64,000 nucleotides of DNA from Yoonia vestfoldensis DSM 16212 (GCF_000382265.1 NZ_KB907986.1:41787-105786); one strand, 5' to 3'; shown: positions 48,250 to 57,582, numbered from the stretch's first letter. Numbers and translations are program-made. Notes: generated by a model not told the origin, from the letters alone.

Positions 48250-48930
48250 GTGAAACGACGGGATGTCCTAAGCCAGACCATCGCGCTCAAGCTGGAGGCC
48301 GCCATCATTGCTGGCGAATTGGCGGCCGGAACGCGCCTTGACGAGGTAACGCTGGCCGACCGCTACGATGTGTCCCGAACCCCCGTGCGCGAGGCGTTGC
48401 AAATCCTTGTGTCGCGCGCCCTCGTTACGCGCATCCCCTTTCGCGGCACTGTCGTGACCGAGATCACCCACCAACGCATCAATGAATTGTTCGAGGCAAT
48501 GGGCGAGATCGAGGCGCTCTGCGGGCGTTTTGCCGCCGAACGGATGGGCATGGATGAACGCGCCAAGCTTGAATCGCTACACGACGACATGGCGCAGATC
48601 ATGCTGGCGCAGGATGTCGGGGCCTATGAACAGGCCAATACCGTCTTTCATCAATTGATCTATCTTGGCGCGCGCAACAGCGAATTTCAGGCCTTGGCCG
48701 AAGCGATGCGCCTGAAACTTGCCCCGTTCCGACGGCGGCAACTGGCGGATGAACACCGTATCGCCCGATCACACCGTGAACATGCCCAGATCGTCGAGGC
48801 GGTGATGCAACGCAACGGCGCTGCCGCCGACAAGGCCTTGCGTCGGCATCTGACATCGGCGGCGAAAGCGATGTTGCTGCACTGGCCCGAGGATACGCCG
48901 TTCAGCCAAAGGCGGACATCAGCATCTTGA
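48250..48930 (+). CDS. GntR family transcriptional regulator, FCD subfamily
   Basis: This 226-residue regulator starts with GTG, supported by AAGGAG about 8 nt upstream. The N-terminal winged helix (residues 5-70, with GELAAGTRLDEVTLADRYDV and SRTPVREALQIL) is followed by an all-helical FCD domain whose metal-binding positions include the D/H set in NTVFHQLIY and HREHAQIVEA. FCD regulators usually respond to a small carboxylate. It is convergent with, and overlaps by 29 bp, the end of the TauE/SafE gene, and probably controls the TRAP-hydrolase operon on the other strand. Confidence 0.9.
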   Translation: MKRRDVLSQTIALKLEAAIIAGELAAGTRLDEVTLADRYDVSRTPVREALQILVSRALVTRIPFRGTVVTEITHQRINELFEAMGEIEALCGRFAAERMGMDERAKLESLHDDMAQIMLAQDVGAYEQANTVFHQLIYLGARNSEFQALAEAMRLKLAPFRRRQLADEHRIARSHREHAQIVEAVMQRNGAAADKALRRHLTSAAKAMLLHWPEDTPFSQRRTSAS

Positions 48931-49726
48931 TCGACGTGACCAGCAGAAACACCGCAAAAGCGCGCTTGATCCAGACCGGTTCCAACGCATGCGCCAGTCG
49001 CGCGCCCACCGGCGCACAAGCCACCGACAGCGGCAGGATCAGCGCGACGGCCGCGATATTGACATAGCCCAGCGAAAACGGCGGCCTGCCTTGCACGCCC
49101 CACCCCGCCACGATCATCGCGAGCGATGCAGGCACACCGATGACCAGCCCCAGCGCCGCCGCTGTGCCGACTGCACGGTGGACCGGGACGGAAAACGCGG
49201 TCAGCAACGGCACACCCAACGTGCCGGACCCGATCCCCATCATGGCGGAGACCAGCCCGACAAAGCCTGCCATCGCCGGTTGCACGCCGTGTGTCGCTGG
49301 CAGACCCGCGGCAAGGATGCGCGTCTTGGGCCGCGCCATATTCCACGCCACCAACAGCGCGATGACGCCAAACAGCGCCAGCAAAGCCCGCCCCGACACG
49401 ATCCCCGCCAAAGCCCCGCCCGCCAAGGCACCCAAGCCCATGAACGGCGCCCAAAGCCGCAGAATATCTGTATCGACCGCGCCGCGCGCATGATGCGCCC
49501 GCGCCGACGAAGAGGCCGTTACCGCGACAGCGACCAACGATGTGGCAACGGCCACCTGCATCCCCAGGCCCGCAGGCAGGCCCAGCCAGCCAAAGACCCA
49601 GAACAGCACCGGCACGATGACGATCCCGCCACCCACGCCCAGCAATCCTGACAGCACGCCTGCGACGGCCCCGGTCGCCATGATCCCCAAGATCAGCGGG
49701 ATCAGCTCTGCCCAGTCCAGCGTCAC
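48902..49726 (-). CDS. Sulfite exporter TauE/SafE family membrane protein
   Basis: This 274-residue protein has about eight membrane helices with the family's Gly-rich repeats, GVLSGLLGVGGGIVIVPVLF near residue 22 and GLVSAMMGIGSGTLGVPLL near residue 155. Members export sulfite, sulfoacetate or other small organic anions. It is the last gene of the operon dctP-dctQ-dctM-hydrolase-tauE, starting 2 nt after the hydrolase gene, so it may export a breakdown product. The actual substrate is unknown. Confidence 0.88.
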   Translation of the reverse strand: MTLDWAELIPLILGIMATGAVAGVLSGLLGVGGGIVIVPVLFWVFGWLGLPAGLGMQVAVATSLVAVAVTASSSARAHHARGAVDTDILRLWAPFMGLGALAGGALAGIVSGRALLALFGVIALLVAWNMARPKTRILAAGLPATHGVQPAMAGFVGLVSAMMGIGSGTLGVPLLTAFSVPVHRAVGTAAALGLVIGVPASLAMIVAGWGVQGRPPFSLGYVNIAAVALILPLSVACAPVGARLAHALEPVWIKRAFAVFLLVTSIKMLMSAFG

Positions 49727-49728
49727 GC

Positions 49729-51315
49729 TCAGAACCCGAGCGCCGCGCCGTCAGAACGCGGATCGGCCCCCACCTCGATCACCCCATCAGGCCACAGCGC
49801 GACACCGCCGGCATGGCCTGCCAGATCACTGAAATCGGGGATCATCTCGACATGATGCCCTGCCGCACGCAGACACGCGATCAATGCGGGGTCAAAGCGG
49901 CTTTCCAATTTCAGGCTGGTCGTTGCATCGCCCCATGTCTTGCCCAGCAACCAGCGCGGCGCGGTGATCGCCTGCTGCAAATCCTGCCCGAACAGCGCGT
50001 ACCGGCTGAACAACGCGGCTTGCGTCTGCGGCTGGCCTTCACCGCCCATCGTCCCATAAGCCAGCACCCGCCCGTCATCCAGATGCGCCAAAGCGGGGTT
50101 CAGCGTGTGAAACGGCCGCGCGAAAGGGCGCAACTGGTTGGGCCCCGCAGCAAGGCTGAAGCCCGCACCACGGTTTTGGAAAAACACGCCGGTGTCGGGA
50201 CAGACCAGACCAGACCCGAATTCCCAGAACACCGACTGGATAAAGCTGACAACGCAGCCGTCCTTGTCCGCCGCCCCCATCCAGATCGTGTCACCGGGTT
50301 TGGCCACCTCGGGCCACGGGCGCGCGCGTTCGGTGTCGATCTGTTCAACCAGAACATCCAGTTTGTCAGGGTCCAACCAGTCCTGTGCGGACCCGGCCAT
50401 GTAATCCGGATCGCCCAGTTCCGCGTTGCGTTGCAAGAACGCCAGTTTGGTCGCCTCGATCAAGCCATGCAGATGCGCGAAACCTTCTGGCTGTGTCACA
50501 CCCAGCCGGTCAAAAAGGGCGAGGATCATCAACGACGAGATGCCTTGTGTCGGCGGGTTGCTGTTGAACAATCGCCCCGCGCTGATCCGTGTGGTCAGGG
50601 GCGGTGCCACCTCTGCGTCAAAGCGGCTGAAGTCATCAACACGCAGCGGGCTGCCTGCCGCTTGCAGAAACCCCGCATGGGTCCGCGCCAGATCGCCGCG
50701 ATAGTAATCATCAAGCCCCGCTGTCGCCAGTTGCGCCAACGTCCGGCCAAGCGCGGATTGCACCAGCCGGTGCCCCGCCTTGGGCGCCTGACCCTGATGC
50801 AGAAAGGCCTGCGCAAAGCCCGGCACATCGCGCAGCCCATCCAGCTTTTCGCGTGTCGTGCGCGCCTGATTTTCCGTCACCGCCACCCCGTCACGCGCCA
50901 GCGCAATCGCCGGGGCCAGCAGATCAGCCAGCGGCAGACGGTTGTCTTTTGGACACAGCTGCAACGCCGCGCGCCAGCCCGCAATCGTGCCGGGTACGGT
51001 CAGTGCCGCCAGCGGACCGCGGGCAGGCACCGCATCAGCGATACCATGCTCCGCGTACCAGTCCACCGATGCCAGCCCAGCGGCACGTCCGCATCCGGCC
51101 ACCGCCACAGGCGGCTGGCCCGGCCGATGGATGATCCAGAACCCGTCGCCGCCGATCCCGTTCATATGCGGATAGGCAACCGCAATGGTTGCGGCAGCGG
51201 CAACCATCGCCTCGACCGCGCTGCCGCCAGCGGCCAGAATATCGCGCCCGGCCAGCGCCGCCGCACGGTGCGGAGCGGAAAAGCCGCCGTTGAACCCATA
51301 GGCTGAACTGATCAT
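49729..51315 (-). CDS. Gamma-glutamyltransferase family N-terminal nucleophile hydrolase
   Basis: This 528-residue Ntn-type enzyme should self-cleave before the nucleophile threonine in GDTIWMGAADKDGCVVSF, giving a large and a small subunit. Other family segments are GGNAVEAMVA-like GGSAVEAMVAAAATIAVAYP, NGIGGDGFWIIH, SNPPTQGISSLMIL and GTMGGEGQPQTQAA. There is no signal peptide, unlike periplasmic Ggt, so it is probably cytoplasmic and acts on an imported gamma-glutamyl or other amide. The ATG at 51315 lies 1 nt after the dctM stop, indicating coupled expression. Confidence 0.87.
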   Translation of the reverse strand: MISSAYGFNGGFSAPHRAAALAGRDILAAGGSAVEAMVAAAATIAVAYPHMNGIGGDGFWIIHRPGQPPVAVAGCGRAAGLASVDWYAEHGIADAVPARGPLAALTVPGTIAGWRAALQLCPKDNRLPLADLLAPAIALARDGVAVTENQARTTREKLDGLRDVPGFAQAFLHQGQAPKAGHRLVQSALGRTLAQLATAGLDDYYRGDLARTHAGFLQAAGSPLRVDDFSRFDAEVAPPLTTRISAGRLFNSNPPTQGISSLMILALFDRLGVTQPEGFAHLHGLIEATKLAFLQRNAELGDPDYMAGSAQDWLDPDKLDVLVEQIDTERARPWPEVAKPGDTIWMGAADKDGCVVSFIQSVFWEFGSGLVCPDTGVFFQNRGAGFSLAAGPNQLRPFARPFHTLNPALAHLDDGRVLAYGTMGGEGQPQTQAALFSRYALFGQDLQQAITAPRWLLGKTWGDATTSLKLESRFDPALIACLRAAGHHVEMIPDFSDLAGHAGGVALWPDGVIEVGADPRSDGAALGF

Positions 51316-51316
51316 C

Positions 51317-52642
51317 CTACCACCCGATCGCTGCGGGCAGCCATGTCGCGAGACCAGGCATAAAAAAGACCATCGCCAATGCAACAAATTGCAATCCGAT
51401 GAAAGGGATCGCCCCCTTGTAGATGTCCATCGTGGTCACACCGGGCGGCGCCACACCTTTGAGAAAGAACAGCGACCAGCCGAAAGGCGGCGTCAGGAAA
51501 CTGGTTTGCAGGTTCAGACAGATCAGAATCCCCAGCCAGACCGGATCCACGCCCGCCTGTATGAAAAACGGAAGGAACAAAGGCAGCGCGATATAGCTGA
51601 TCTCGATCCATTCCAGAAAAAAGCCCAGGACGAAGATCAACAGCATCAGAAACACCAGCGCACCTGTCACACCGCCGGGCACCCAGTCGAACATACGCTC
51701 TACCAGATGTTCGCCGCCCAGCCCGCGAAACGCCAGACCAAAGACCTGCGCGCAGATCAGAATGAAAAACACCATCGCCGAGATCAGCAAGGTTGACCGC
51801 GCCACCGCAAACAGCATCGCACCCGTCAGGCGGCCCGATAGCGCGACAAACACCAAAGCACCGACAGCACCCATCGACGCAGCCTCGGTCGGGGCAGCGA
51901 TACCGCCGATGATGCTGCCCAGCACTGCGATGACAAGCCCAACGGGCGGGCCGACCACCAGCACCACTTTGCGCAACAACGCAAGGCGCGACAGCGCGCG
52001 GCGTTCTTCGACGGGGATCGGCGGCATCGCACCGGGCACCCACCAGGCATAGGCCAGAATGGCGACAATATAGACCGCGGCCAGCGTCAGCCCCGGCACC
52101 ATCGCCGCCGCAAACATCGTGCCGACGGATTGTTGCAGGATATCCGCCAGCAGGATCAGCACCAGCGACGGCGGGATGATCTGCCCCAAGGTGCCCGAGG
52201 CTACGATCATCCCTGTGGCGATGGTCTTGGGGTAGCCACGCCGCAGCAACGTTGGCAAGGTCAGCAGGCCCAGGGTTACGATCGTCGCGCCGACGATCCC
52301 GGTCGCAGCCCCCAGCAGGACGCCGACAAAGATGATCGCCACCCCCATGCCGCCTTGGACATTGCCGAACAGATGGCCCACGACGTCGATCAGTTCCTCG
52401 GCCAGTCGCGACTTTTCAAGCATGACCCCCATAAAGACAAACAAGGGTATCGCCATCAGCGTGTAATTCGTGACCACGCCGTAAACCCGTGAAGGCAACA
52501 GATTGAACAGCGACGCCCCGAACCCGAGATACCCGAAAACAAAGGCCGAGGCCGCAAGCGCGATCCCGACGGGGATGCCGATGATCAGCAGCACGAAAAA
52601 GGCGACGATCATCGCGATCGCCAAAAGTTCCATAGGTGTCAT
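51317..52642 (-). CDS. dctM: TRAP transporter large permease (first complete set)
   Basis: This 441-residue DctM-family permease has about 12-13 helices. Recognisable segments are VPLFVFMG-like IPLFVFMGVMLEKSRLAEEL, GAATGIVGATIVTLG, IVASGTLGQIIPPSLVLIL and LTPPFGWSLFFLKGVAP. It uses an ion gradient to move the substrate captured by the periplasmic binding protein. It sits between the small permease gene and the hydrolase gene. A short upstream in-frame extension was rejected because it lies in dctQ. Confidence 0.94.
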   Translation of the reverse strand: MTPMELLAIAMIVAFFVLLIIGIPVGIALAASAFVFGYLGFGASLFNLLPSRVYGVVTNYTLMAIPLFVFMGVMLEKSRLAEELIDVVGHLFGNVQGGMGVAIIFVGVLLGAATGIVGATIVTLGLLTLPTLLRRGYPKTIATGMIVASGTLGQIIPPSLVLILLADILQQSVGTMFAAAMVPGLTLAAVYIVAILAYAWWVPGAMPPIPVEERRALSRLALLRKVVLVVGPPVGLVIAVLGSIIGGIAAPTEAASMGAVGALVFVALSGRLTGAMLFAVARSTLLISAMVFFILICAQVFGLAFRGLGGEHLVERMFDWVPGGVTGALVFLMLLIFVLGFFLEWIEISYIALPLFLPFFIQAGVDPVWLGILICLNLQTSFLTPPFGWSLFFLKGVAPPGVTTMDIYKGAIPFIGLQFVALAMVFFMPGLATWLPAAIGW

Positions 52643-52664
52643 AGGTATTGACCTTGAATGAGGT

Positions 52665-53180
52665 TTACGCCGTGTCGCGCATCGGCAGCGCAAAGGCATG
52701 ACGCAGCACATGCGCCAGACCTTGCAAAGCCAGCAGACCAAACCCGAGCGGGATCAGCGCCTTGAGCGCATAGCGAAACGGCAGCCCACCGGGATTGGGC
52801 GATCCTTCACCGCGCACATAGGACATGCCGACCCAGGACCAGGACAGTTTGATCAGCAAAACCCCAAGCGCGATGGTCAGCAGCCCGCCGACCACCTCGA
52901 TCACTTGCTGCGCGCGGGGCGAAAAGCGTTCATACAGCACATCGACCCTGACCTGTTCGCCTGCATAGAGCGCATAGGACATGCCGAACAGCGCGATGGG
53001 CGAAATCAGATGCCACTGCAATTCCTGCGCCCAGACAGCGCCTGTGTTGAAAAGGTAGCGGGTGAACACATCACCCGCCACCAAGAGCACCAGCACCAGA
53101 CAGAGCCATGCCGCAAGGATACCGAACAGCCTGACTGCCGCCTCCAGCGTCAGAACCAACCGCAAAAGTGCCGGTTTCAT
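52665..53180 (-). CDS. dctQ: TRAP transporter small permease (first complete set)
   Basis: This 171-residue protein has four membrane helices, with VLVLLVAGDVFTRYLFNTGA and WAQELQWHLISPIALFGMSY typical of DctQ small permeases. The ATG at 53180 gives MKPALLRLVLTLEAAV. It lies 5 nt after the dctP stop and 22 nt before dctM. Confidence 0.92.
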   Translation of the reverse strand: MKPALLRLVLTLEAAVRLFGILAAWLCLVLVLLVAGDVFTRYLFNTGAVWAQELQWHLISPIALFGMSYALYAGEQVRVDVLYERFSPRAQQVIEVVGGLLTIALGVLLIKLSWSWVGMSYVRGEGSPNPGGLPFRYALKALIPLGFGLLALQGLAHVLRHAFALPMRDTA

Positions 53181-53185
53181 CTGGG

Positions 53186-54271
53186 TCACATCTCCAGAAT
53201 GTTGTTGAACCACGACACTTCGCTGATCCGCGCCCAACCGTCATGGTCGGCCTTGAAAGCAAAATAGCTGTCATGCACCTTACGCGTGATCTCTGATGCG
53301 GCGGCCTCGGTTTCCAGCGTGTCCATCGTGGCTTCGCGCAAGGCAGCGATCACGCTGGCAGGCAGCGGCGCAGCAGTGACGCCGTGATTGGTCACCAGAT
53401 CTGTCAAAGCGGCACCGTTGACCGATTCCGACCACAGCAGGCTTTCCAGACAGGCGGCTTGGCTGGCCTGACGCACCATCATCTGCAAATCTTCGGGCAG
53501 GTTGTCCCATGCGGCCTTGGAGATCAGCAATTCGCCGGTGGTCGCGGGTTCGTGCCAGCCGGAGGTGTGATAGAATTTCGCGGCCTGATGCAGCCCCAAC
53601 GCGCGGTCCTGATAAGGTCCGACAAATTCCGCTGCATCGATCACGCCCCGTTCCAGCGCGGGGAAAATCTCGCCGCCGGGCAGCAGCCGGGTATCGACAC
53701 CCAGCGATGCATAGACCCGCCCTGCCAGCCCCGGAATACGCATCCGCAACCCGTTGAACTGCGACAGATCCTCGACCGGTTCACGGAACCAGCCGGTCAT
53801 CTGTACGCCGGTGGAATTCATTGGAAACGCGACAAGGCCGAAGGGTTCGTAGACTTCCTGCCACAATTCCAGCCCGCCGCCGTGAAACAGCCACGCCATA
53901 TGGCCCATATAGGACATGCCGAACGGTACGGTCGTGAAATATTGCGCGGCAAAGACATTGCCCGACCAGAAATAGCTGTTCGAAGCGTTCATCTCGACCA
54001 CGCCTTGCTGTACAGCGTCGAAGCCTTCGAACGCCGGGATCAATTCGCCGGCCGCGTAATGTTCGATGTTCAACCGGCCGCCCGACATGATGCGGATTTT
54101 CTCGATCATGTCAGTCGGACTGCCGCGCCCGACAGTATAGAACGGCGCGGTCGGGCCATAGCTGTTGGTCATGCGCCAGTTGAACGTATCCTGCGCGCGG
54201 GCGATGGTCGGGGCAGCGAGCCCCACTCCGGCAGCAAGGGCTGTGTTGGAAAGAAACTTGCGTCGGTCCAC
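53186..54271 (-). CDS. dctP: TRAP transporter substrate-binding protein, Tat-exported (first complete set)
   Basis: This 361-residue protein has a twin-arginine signal (MDRRKFLSNTALAAGVGLAA, then PTIARAQ with cleavage after ARA), so it is exported folded. The central arginine-containing motif GLRMRIPGLAGRVYASLG is the usual carboxylate-binding region of DctP-family proteins. It resembles the branch annotated for mannitol/chloroaromatic or 2-oxo acid ligands. It is the first gene of the five-gene operon; two palindromes lie 100-130 bp upstream of its start. Confidence 0.92.
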   Translation of the reverse strand: MDRRKFLSNTALAAGVGLAAPTIARAQDTFNWRMTNSYGPTAPFYTVGRGSPTDMIEKIRIMSGGRLNIEHYAAGELIPAFEGFDAVQQGVVEMNASNSYFWSGNVFAAQYFTTVPFGMSYMGHMAWLFHGGGLELWQEVYEPFGLVAFPMNSTGVQMTGWFREPVEDLSQFNGLRMRIPGLAGRVYASLGVDTRLLPGGEIFPALERGVIDAAEFVGPYQDRALGLHQAAKFYHTSGWHEPATTGELLISKAAWDNLPEDLQMMVRQASQAACLESLLWSESVNGAALTDLVTNHGVTAAPLPASVIAALREATMDTLETEAAASEITRKVHDSYFAFKADHDGWARISEVSWFNNILEM

Positions 54272-54718
54272 GATGTTTTCCTTTCAAATGATATCTGGTT
54301 TTTTCCACAATCGGTCGTGGTTTCGACGCCTAAGGTCAGCACCGGCCAGAGTCTCACATCGGGATACTGTTTTTCTGCATTGCAGAAATATTGTATACAA
54401 TTTGGGCATAAATTTTTGCCTTTGAACACATCGTAAGCGCTCATCGAGGCCGGATTTGCGCTGATTTGAAGGCCGGGCATCGTCGGTCAACGCCCGATGG
54501 ACCCAGACTTTGCGACATCAGCAGATGCGCTGAAATCTCAACCGGTCTGTCGCAGAGCGCAGGTGCCAGCGCTTTGGGGGACGGACGGCCCAATGATCTG
54601 CGGTCCATAAAGACGCGCTTTGGCACATGGCGATGCCGGACTTGGGCCGTCCAAGCGGGCAAGGTGGATCAGCGCTGATCCCCGCAGGCGATGATCGCAT
54701 CACCCAAGTCGTGCGCAG
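54272..54718. promoter_or_regulatory. Control region upstream of the GntR-linked TRAP operon
   Basis: This 447-bp gap precedes dctP and follows the end of the second TRAP operon. The first 150 bp near dctP is AT-rich and holds the palindromes described separately and presumably the promoter. The remainder (about 54420-54718) is GC-rich with no gene that I can support. Confidence 0.55.
54372..54401. promoter_or_regulatory. Two adjacent palindromes, candidate GntR/FCD operators
   Basis: TTTCTGCATTGCAGAAA (54372-54388) is a perfect 17-bp palindrome about a central base. One base further on, ATTGTATACAAT (54390-54401) is a perfect 12-bp palindrome. The second has the form expected for FCD-type GntR regulators (TTGTATACAA-like sites), and such a regulator gene lies at 48250. 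Their side-by-side position suggests either two dimers of one regulator or two different proteins. Confidence 0.65.
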
Positions 54719-56026
54719 CTAGAGCAATCCCAGCGCGAACCACGGCACCGCGATCACAAGCGCCAACCTGAACAAATCAGCGACCCAGAACGGAAAAACC
54801 CCGCGGAACACTGTCGCCAGTTTAATGTCAGGGATCACAGAGCGCATGACAAAGACGTTCATTCCCACCGGCGGCGTGATCAGACTGATCTCGGTCACAA
54901 CGACCACGACGATCCCGAACCAGATCAGGACATCTTCCGGGTCACTGAGCAATCCGCTGCCGAAATTCAATTGCTGCACCACCGGGTAAAAGACCGGCAC
55001 CGTCAAGAGGATCATCGACAGGCTTTCGAATACGCAGCCCATCACCAGATAGACCAGCACCATAAATCCGATGACCAGCCATGGCGACAGGTCCATCGCA
55101 TAGATCAGATCCACCAGTTCAGCCGGTAGCCCTGCGAAATTGATGAAAATAGAAAAGATCTCGGCCCCGATAATGATCGCAAAGATCATCGCAGTCGCAA
55201 GCACGGTTTCGCGCACGGCCGTCCGGAATCCAGCCCAGTCAAGTCCGCGAATTGCCAGCGCCAGCGCCAATGCGAACAAAGCACCCATGCCGCCAGCTTC
55301 GATCGGCGTAAAGACGCCGCCGTAGATGCCACCCATGATGAAAGCGAACAGCCCGAGCGTTCCGAGAACACCGATCGTATCCCGGCGGGTCATGGGTGTA
55401 ACCTCGCTCACTTCGGGGGCCTGTGACGGGTCAAGACGAACCGTGACCATGACCGCCAAAAGATAGAACAAAATGCCAAGCGCGCCGGGGATCAGCCCGG
55501 CAATGAACAGATCCCCGATATTGGATTCCGTCAGCAGCCCATAGATGATCAGGATGACAGACGGCGGAATGAGAATTCCCAAGGTTCCCCCGGCCGCGAT
55601 GGCCCCCGAGGCGAGCCGATCATCGTAGCCAAACTTGCGCATTGGGGGCAACGCAACGCGGCTCATGGTGGCGGCGGTCGCCAAAGACGATCCTGACACC
55701 GCGGAAAACCCGCCGCAACTCAAGACGGTCGCCAGTGCCAGCCCGCCCCGCATCCGGCCGAACAGGCGATCTGCGCCGGCGAACAGACCCTGGGCGATAC
55801 CGGATTGCGCAAGCACGTTTCCCATGAAGATGAACAAAGGCACGACCGACAGCGTATAGCTGAGCCCGGTGTCGAAGACAGTCGTCGCGATCATGGCACC
55901 CGCCGCACCTGCATCGCGCAGGATGGCAAAACCGACACCCCCGACAAGGGCCATCGCAAAGCCGATCGGAACGCGCAGAAAAACGAGCGTCAGAAGAACG
56001 GCGATGCCGATCAGAGCCGCCGTCAT
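54719..56026 (-). CDS. dctM: TRAP transporter large permease (second complete set)
   Basis: This 435-residue DctM-family permease has segments VVPLFIFMGNVLAQSGIAQG, GGFSAVSGSSLATAATMSRV, AAGGTLGILIPPSVILIIYG and LITPPVGMNVFVMRSV. The start at 56026 (MTAALIGIAVLL) overlaps the dctQ stop by 4 nt. It is the last gene of an operon that lies downstream of the MarR gene. It shares family but little sequence with the first set, so it likely carries a different substrate, perhaps an aromatic acid given the homogentisate genes nearby. Confidence 0.94.
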   Translation of the reverse strand: MTAALIGIAVLLTLVFLRVPIGFAMALVGGVGFAILRDAGAAGAMIATTVFDTGLSYTLSVVPLFIFMGNVLAQSGIAQGLFAGADRLFGRMRGGLALATVLSCGGFSAVSGSSLATAATMSRVALPPMRKFGYDDRLASGAIAAGGTLGILIPPSVILIIYGLLTESNIGDLFIAGLIPGALGILFYLLAVMVTVRLDPSQAPEVSEVTPMTRRDTIGVLGTLGLFAFIMGGIYGGVFTPIEAGGMGALFALALALAIRGLDWAGFRTAVRETVLATAMIFAIIIGAEIFSIFINFAGLPAELVDLIYAMDLSPWLVIGFMVLVYLVMGCVFESLSMILLTVPVFYPVVQQLNFGSGLLSDPEDVLIWFGIVVVVVTEISLITPPVGMNVFVMRSVIPDIKLATVFRGVFPFWVADLFRLALVIAVPWFALGLL

Positions 56027-56472
56027 TTCCGCGCCGCCCGCACAAAACCGAAGATAGCGGCCACAAAACAGCTGGCCGCTGCGAAAAAGGCGATCGGCGC
56101 GAACGGAATTCTCAACGAAATAGAGCGTGTCCCGTCCTCGGCCTGGCGCAGGCCAAGCCCGTATAGCTGCCATGCAAAGAAAAGAAGGGCGACGGCCGTG
56201 ATTCCCGCCGCAAGCCAAAGCAGATAGACGCCGATGCGTTCTGGCAGCACGGTTGCCAGAAGATCGACCTCGACGTGTCCGCCGGCCTGACTGACCAGCG
56301 GAAGCGCAGCGAAAACAAGGGCGCCCAAAAGCAATTCGGTCATCTCGAAAGCCCCTGACAATGGCGTATCGAAAAGATAGCGACCGATCACATCGACGCC
56401 GGTAATAAGCATGAGTGCAACGAGAAGCAGGCCCGAGAATATCTCGAGCCCGCCAGACAGGATACGCAGCAT
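56023..56472 (-). CDS. dctQ: TRAP transporter small permease (second complete set)
   Basis: This 149-residue four-helix protein starts MLRILSGGLEIFSGLLLVAL (20 residues) and continues with ITGVDVIGRYLFDTPLSGAF and a conserved glutamate in EMTELLLGALVF, as in DctQ. The ATG overlaps the dctP stop by one base (TGATG), and its stop overlaps dctM (ATGA), so the three genes are tightly coupled. A long upstream frame running into dctP was rejected. Confidence 0.92.
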   Translation of the reverse strand: MLRILSGGLEIFSGLLLVALMLITGVDVIGRYLFDTPLSGAFEMTELLLGALVFAALPLVSQAGGHVEVDLLATVLPERIGVYLLWLAAGITAVALLFFAWQLYGLGLRQAEDGTRSISLRIPFAPIAFFAAASCFVAAIFGFVRAARK

Positions 56473-57500
56473 CAGTTCATCGCTGCTTGGATACCAGTCA
56501 TTGACCGCAGGCGTTCCAGCGCGGCCAGTCCATCGCGCTCTGTGCCAAGGCCGACGGCCCATTCCTGTTCGGCCTTGTTCGCGACCTCTTGGATGGCAGA
56601 CAGAACCTCTTGATTTGCCGGGCTCGTCACAATGCCCGCCTCGGCAATCTCGTCTTCGGCGGCATCGTCTGCGTTGTTCCAGGCGTCTCCAACCCGCTTG
56701 GCGAAGGCGAGGCCAGAGATTTCGCTGATGGCCTGTTGGTCCTCCGGGCTGATCTGCTGCCATTTGTCTTCGTTCATGACGAGGAACCAGGTCGTGTTGT
56801 AAAGACCGCCCGGAACGGTCATCGAATGTGCGATATCCTCGGTCAGGTTGAAGGCGGTCAATGCCTCTTTGGTGAAGGTCGCTCCGTCAATGACGCCGCG
56901 CGAAAGCTGCTCGTAAACCTCTGTGGAGGAGGTGAAGACCGGCGTCGCACCAAGGTCTTCGATAAGCGTCGCCGTATAGCCGCCCGGGACGCGGATCTTC
57001 AGGCCACCGAAGTCATCGGGCGTCTCGATCGGACGCTCTGCGTTGTGAAAAACACCGGGGCCGTGCGTAAACAAGCCAAGGATATGCGTCCCCGCGTGAT
57101 CCTCTGCTGCGCCAAGGTCTTCGGTGTAGACGGTGTAGAACGCCTCGGAGACGCTGACAGCGTCATCCCCCAGAAAAGAGAACTGACCGACTTGGCTGGC
57201 GTCGAAGCGGTCGTCCTGGCTGAACGAATGCAAACCGTAGGTAATGTCTGCAACCCCGTCGCGGGCCATGTCGAAATGTGCAGGGGGCGCACCAAGCGGC
57301 GAAGCCAGAACCCGGACGCTGACGCGGCCCTCGGTCACGGCCTCTACCTCTTCGGCCCACGGCTTCATCGCATTGACCACAACCGGATGGCGCGGCGGCA
57401 GCCAGCTTGACATGACAAGTTCCATGTTCTGCGCAAAAGCGGTGCCGCCCCCCGACAGCAAGCTTGCGGCAACGACGCTAAATCCCAACAATTTTCTCAT
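56472..57500 (-). CDS. dctP: TRAP transporter substrate-binding protein (second complete set)
   Basis: This 342-residue periplasmic protein has a Sec signal (MRKLLGFSVVAASLLSGGGT, then AFAQ with cleavage after AFA). The ligand-arginine region reads FGGLKIRVPGGYTATLIEDL, followed by TEVYEQLSRGVIDG, as in DctP/TeaA-type proteins. GGGAGAAG precedes the ATG at 57500. It lies 82 bp downstream of the MarR gene and has its own operator-like site in that gap. Confidence 0.93.
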   Translation of the reverse strand: MRKLLGFSVVAASLLSGGGTAFAQNMELVMSSWLPPRHPVVVNAMKPWAEEVEAVTEGRVSVRVLASPLGAPPAHFDMARDGVADITYGLHSFSQDDRFDASQVGQFSFLGDDAVSVSEAFYTVYTEDLGAAEDHAGTHILGLFTHGPGVFHNAERPIETPDDFGGLKIRVPGGYTATLIEDLGATPVFTSSTEVYEQLSRGVIDGATFTKEALTAFNLTEDIAHSMTVPGGLYNTTWFLVMNEDKWQQISPEDQQAISEISGLAFAKRVGDAWNNADDAAEDEIAEAGIVTSPANQEVLSAIQEVANKAEQEWAVGLGTERDGLAALERLRSMTGIQAAMN

Positions 57501-57541
57501 CTGCTTCTCCCAAAGTTGAGGTCTCCCCCTTTGCCAGCTAA

Positions 57542-57560
57542 AGATTGCATTTGTAACTAT
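57542..57560. promoter_or_regulatory. Candidate MarR operator upstream of the TRAP operon
   Basis: On the minus strand TAGTTACAAATGCAATC fits the pattern TAGTTRC-N3-TGCAAYC that also occurs in front of hmgA. The half-sites GTTAC and GCAAT form an imperfect inverted repeat (57545-57558). It lies about 45-60 bp upstream of the dctP start. Confidence 0.55.
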
Positions 57561-57582
57561 CAATTGTTTTTGGAAATTTCTT

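Noticed and set aside
54420..54718. Short frames on both strands between the two TRAP operons
   Set aside because: They lack ribosome sites, overlap each other and show no family features; the region is treated as non-coding.
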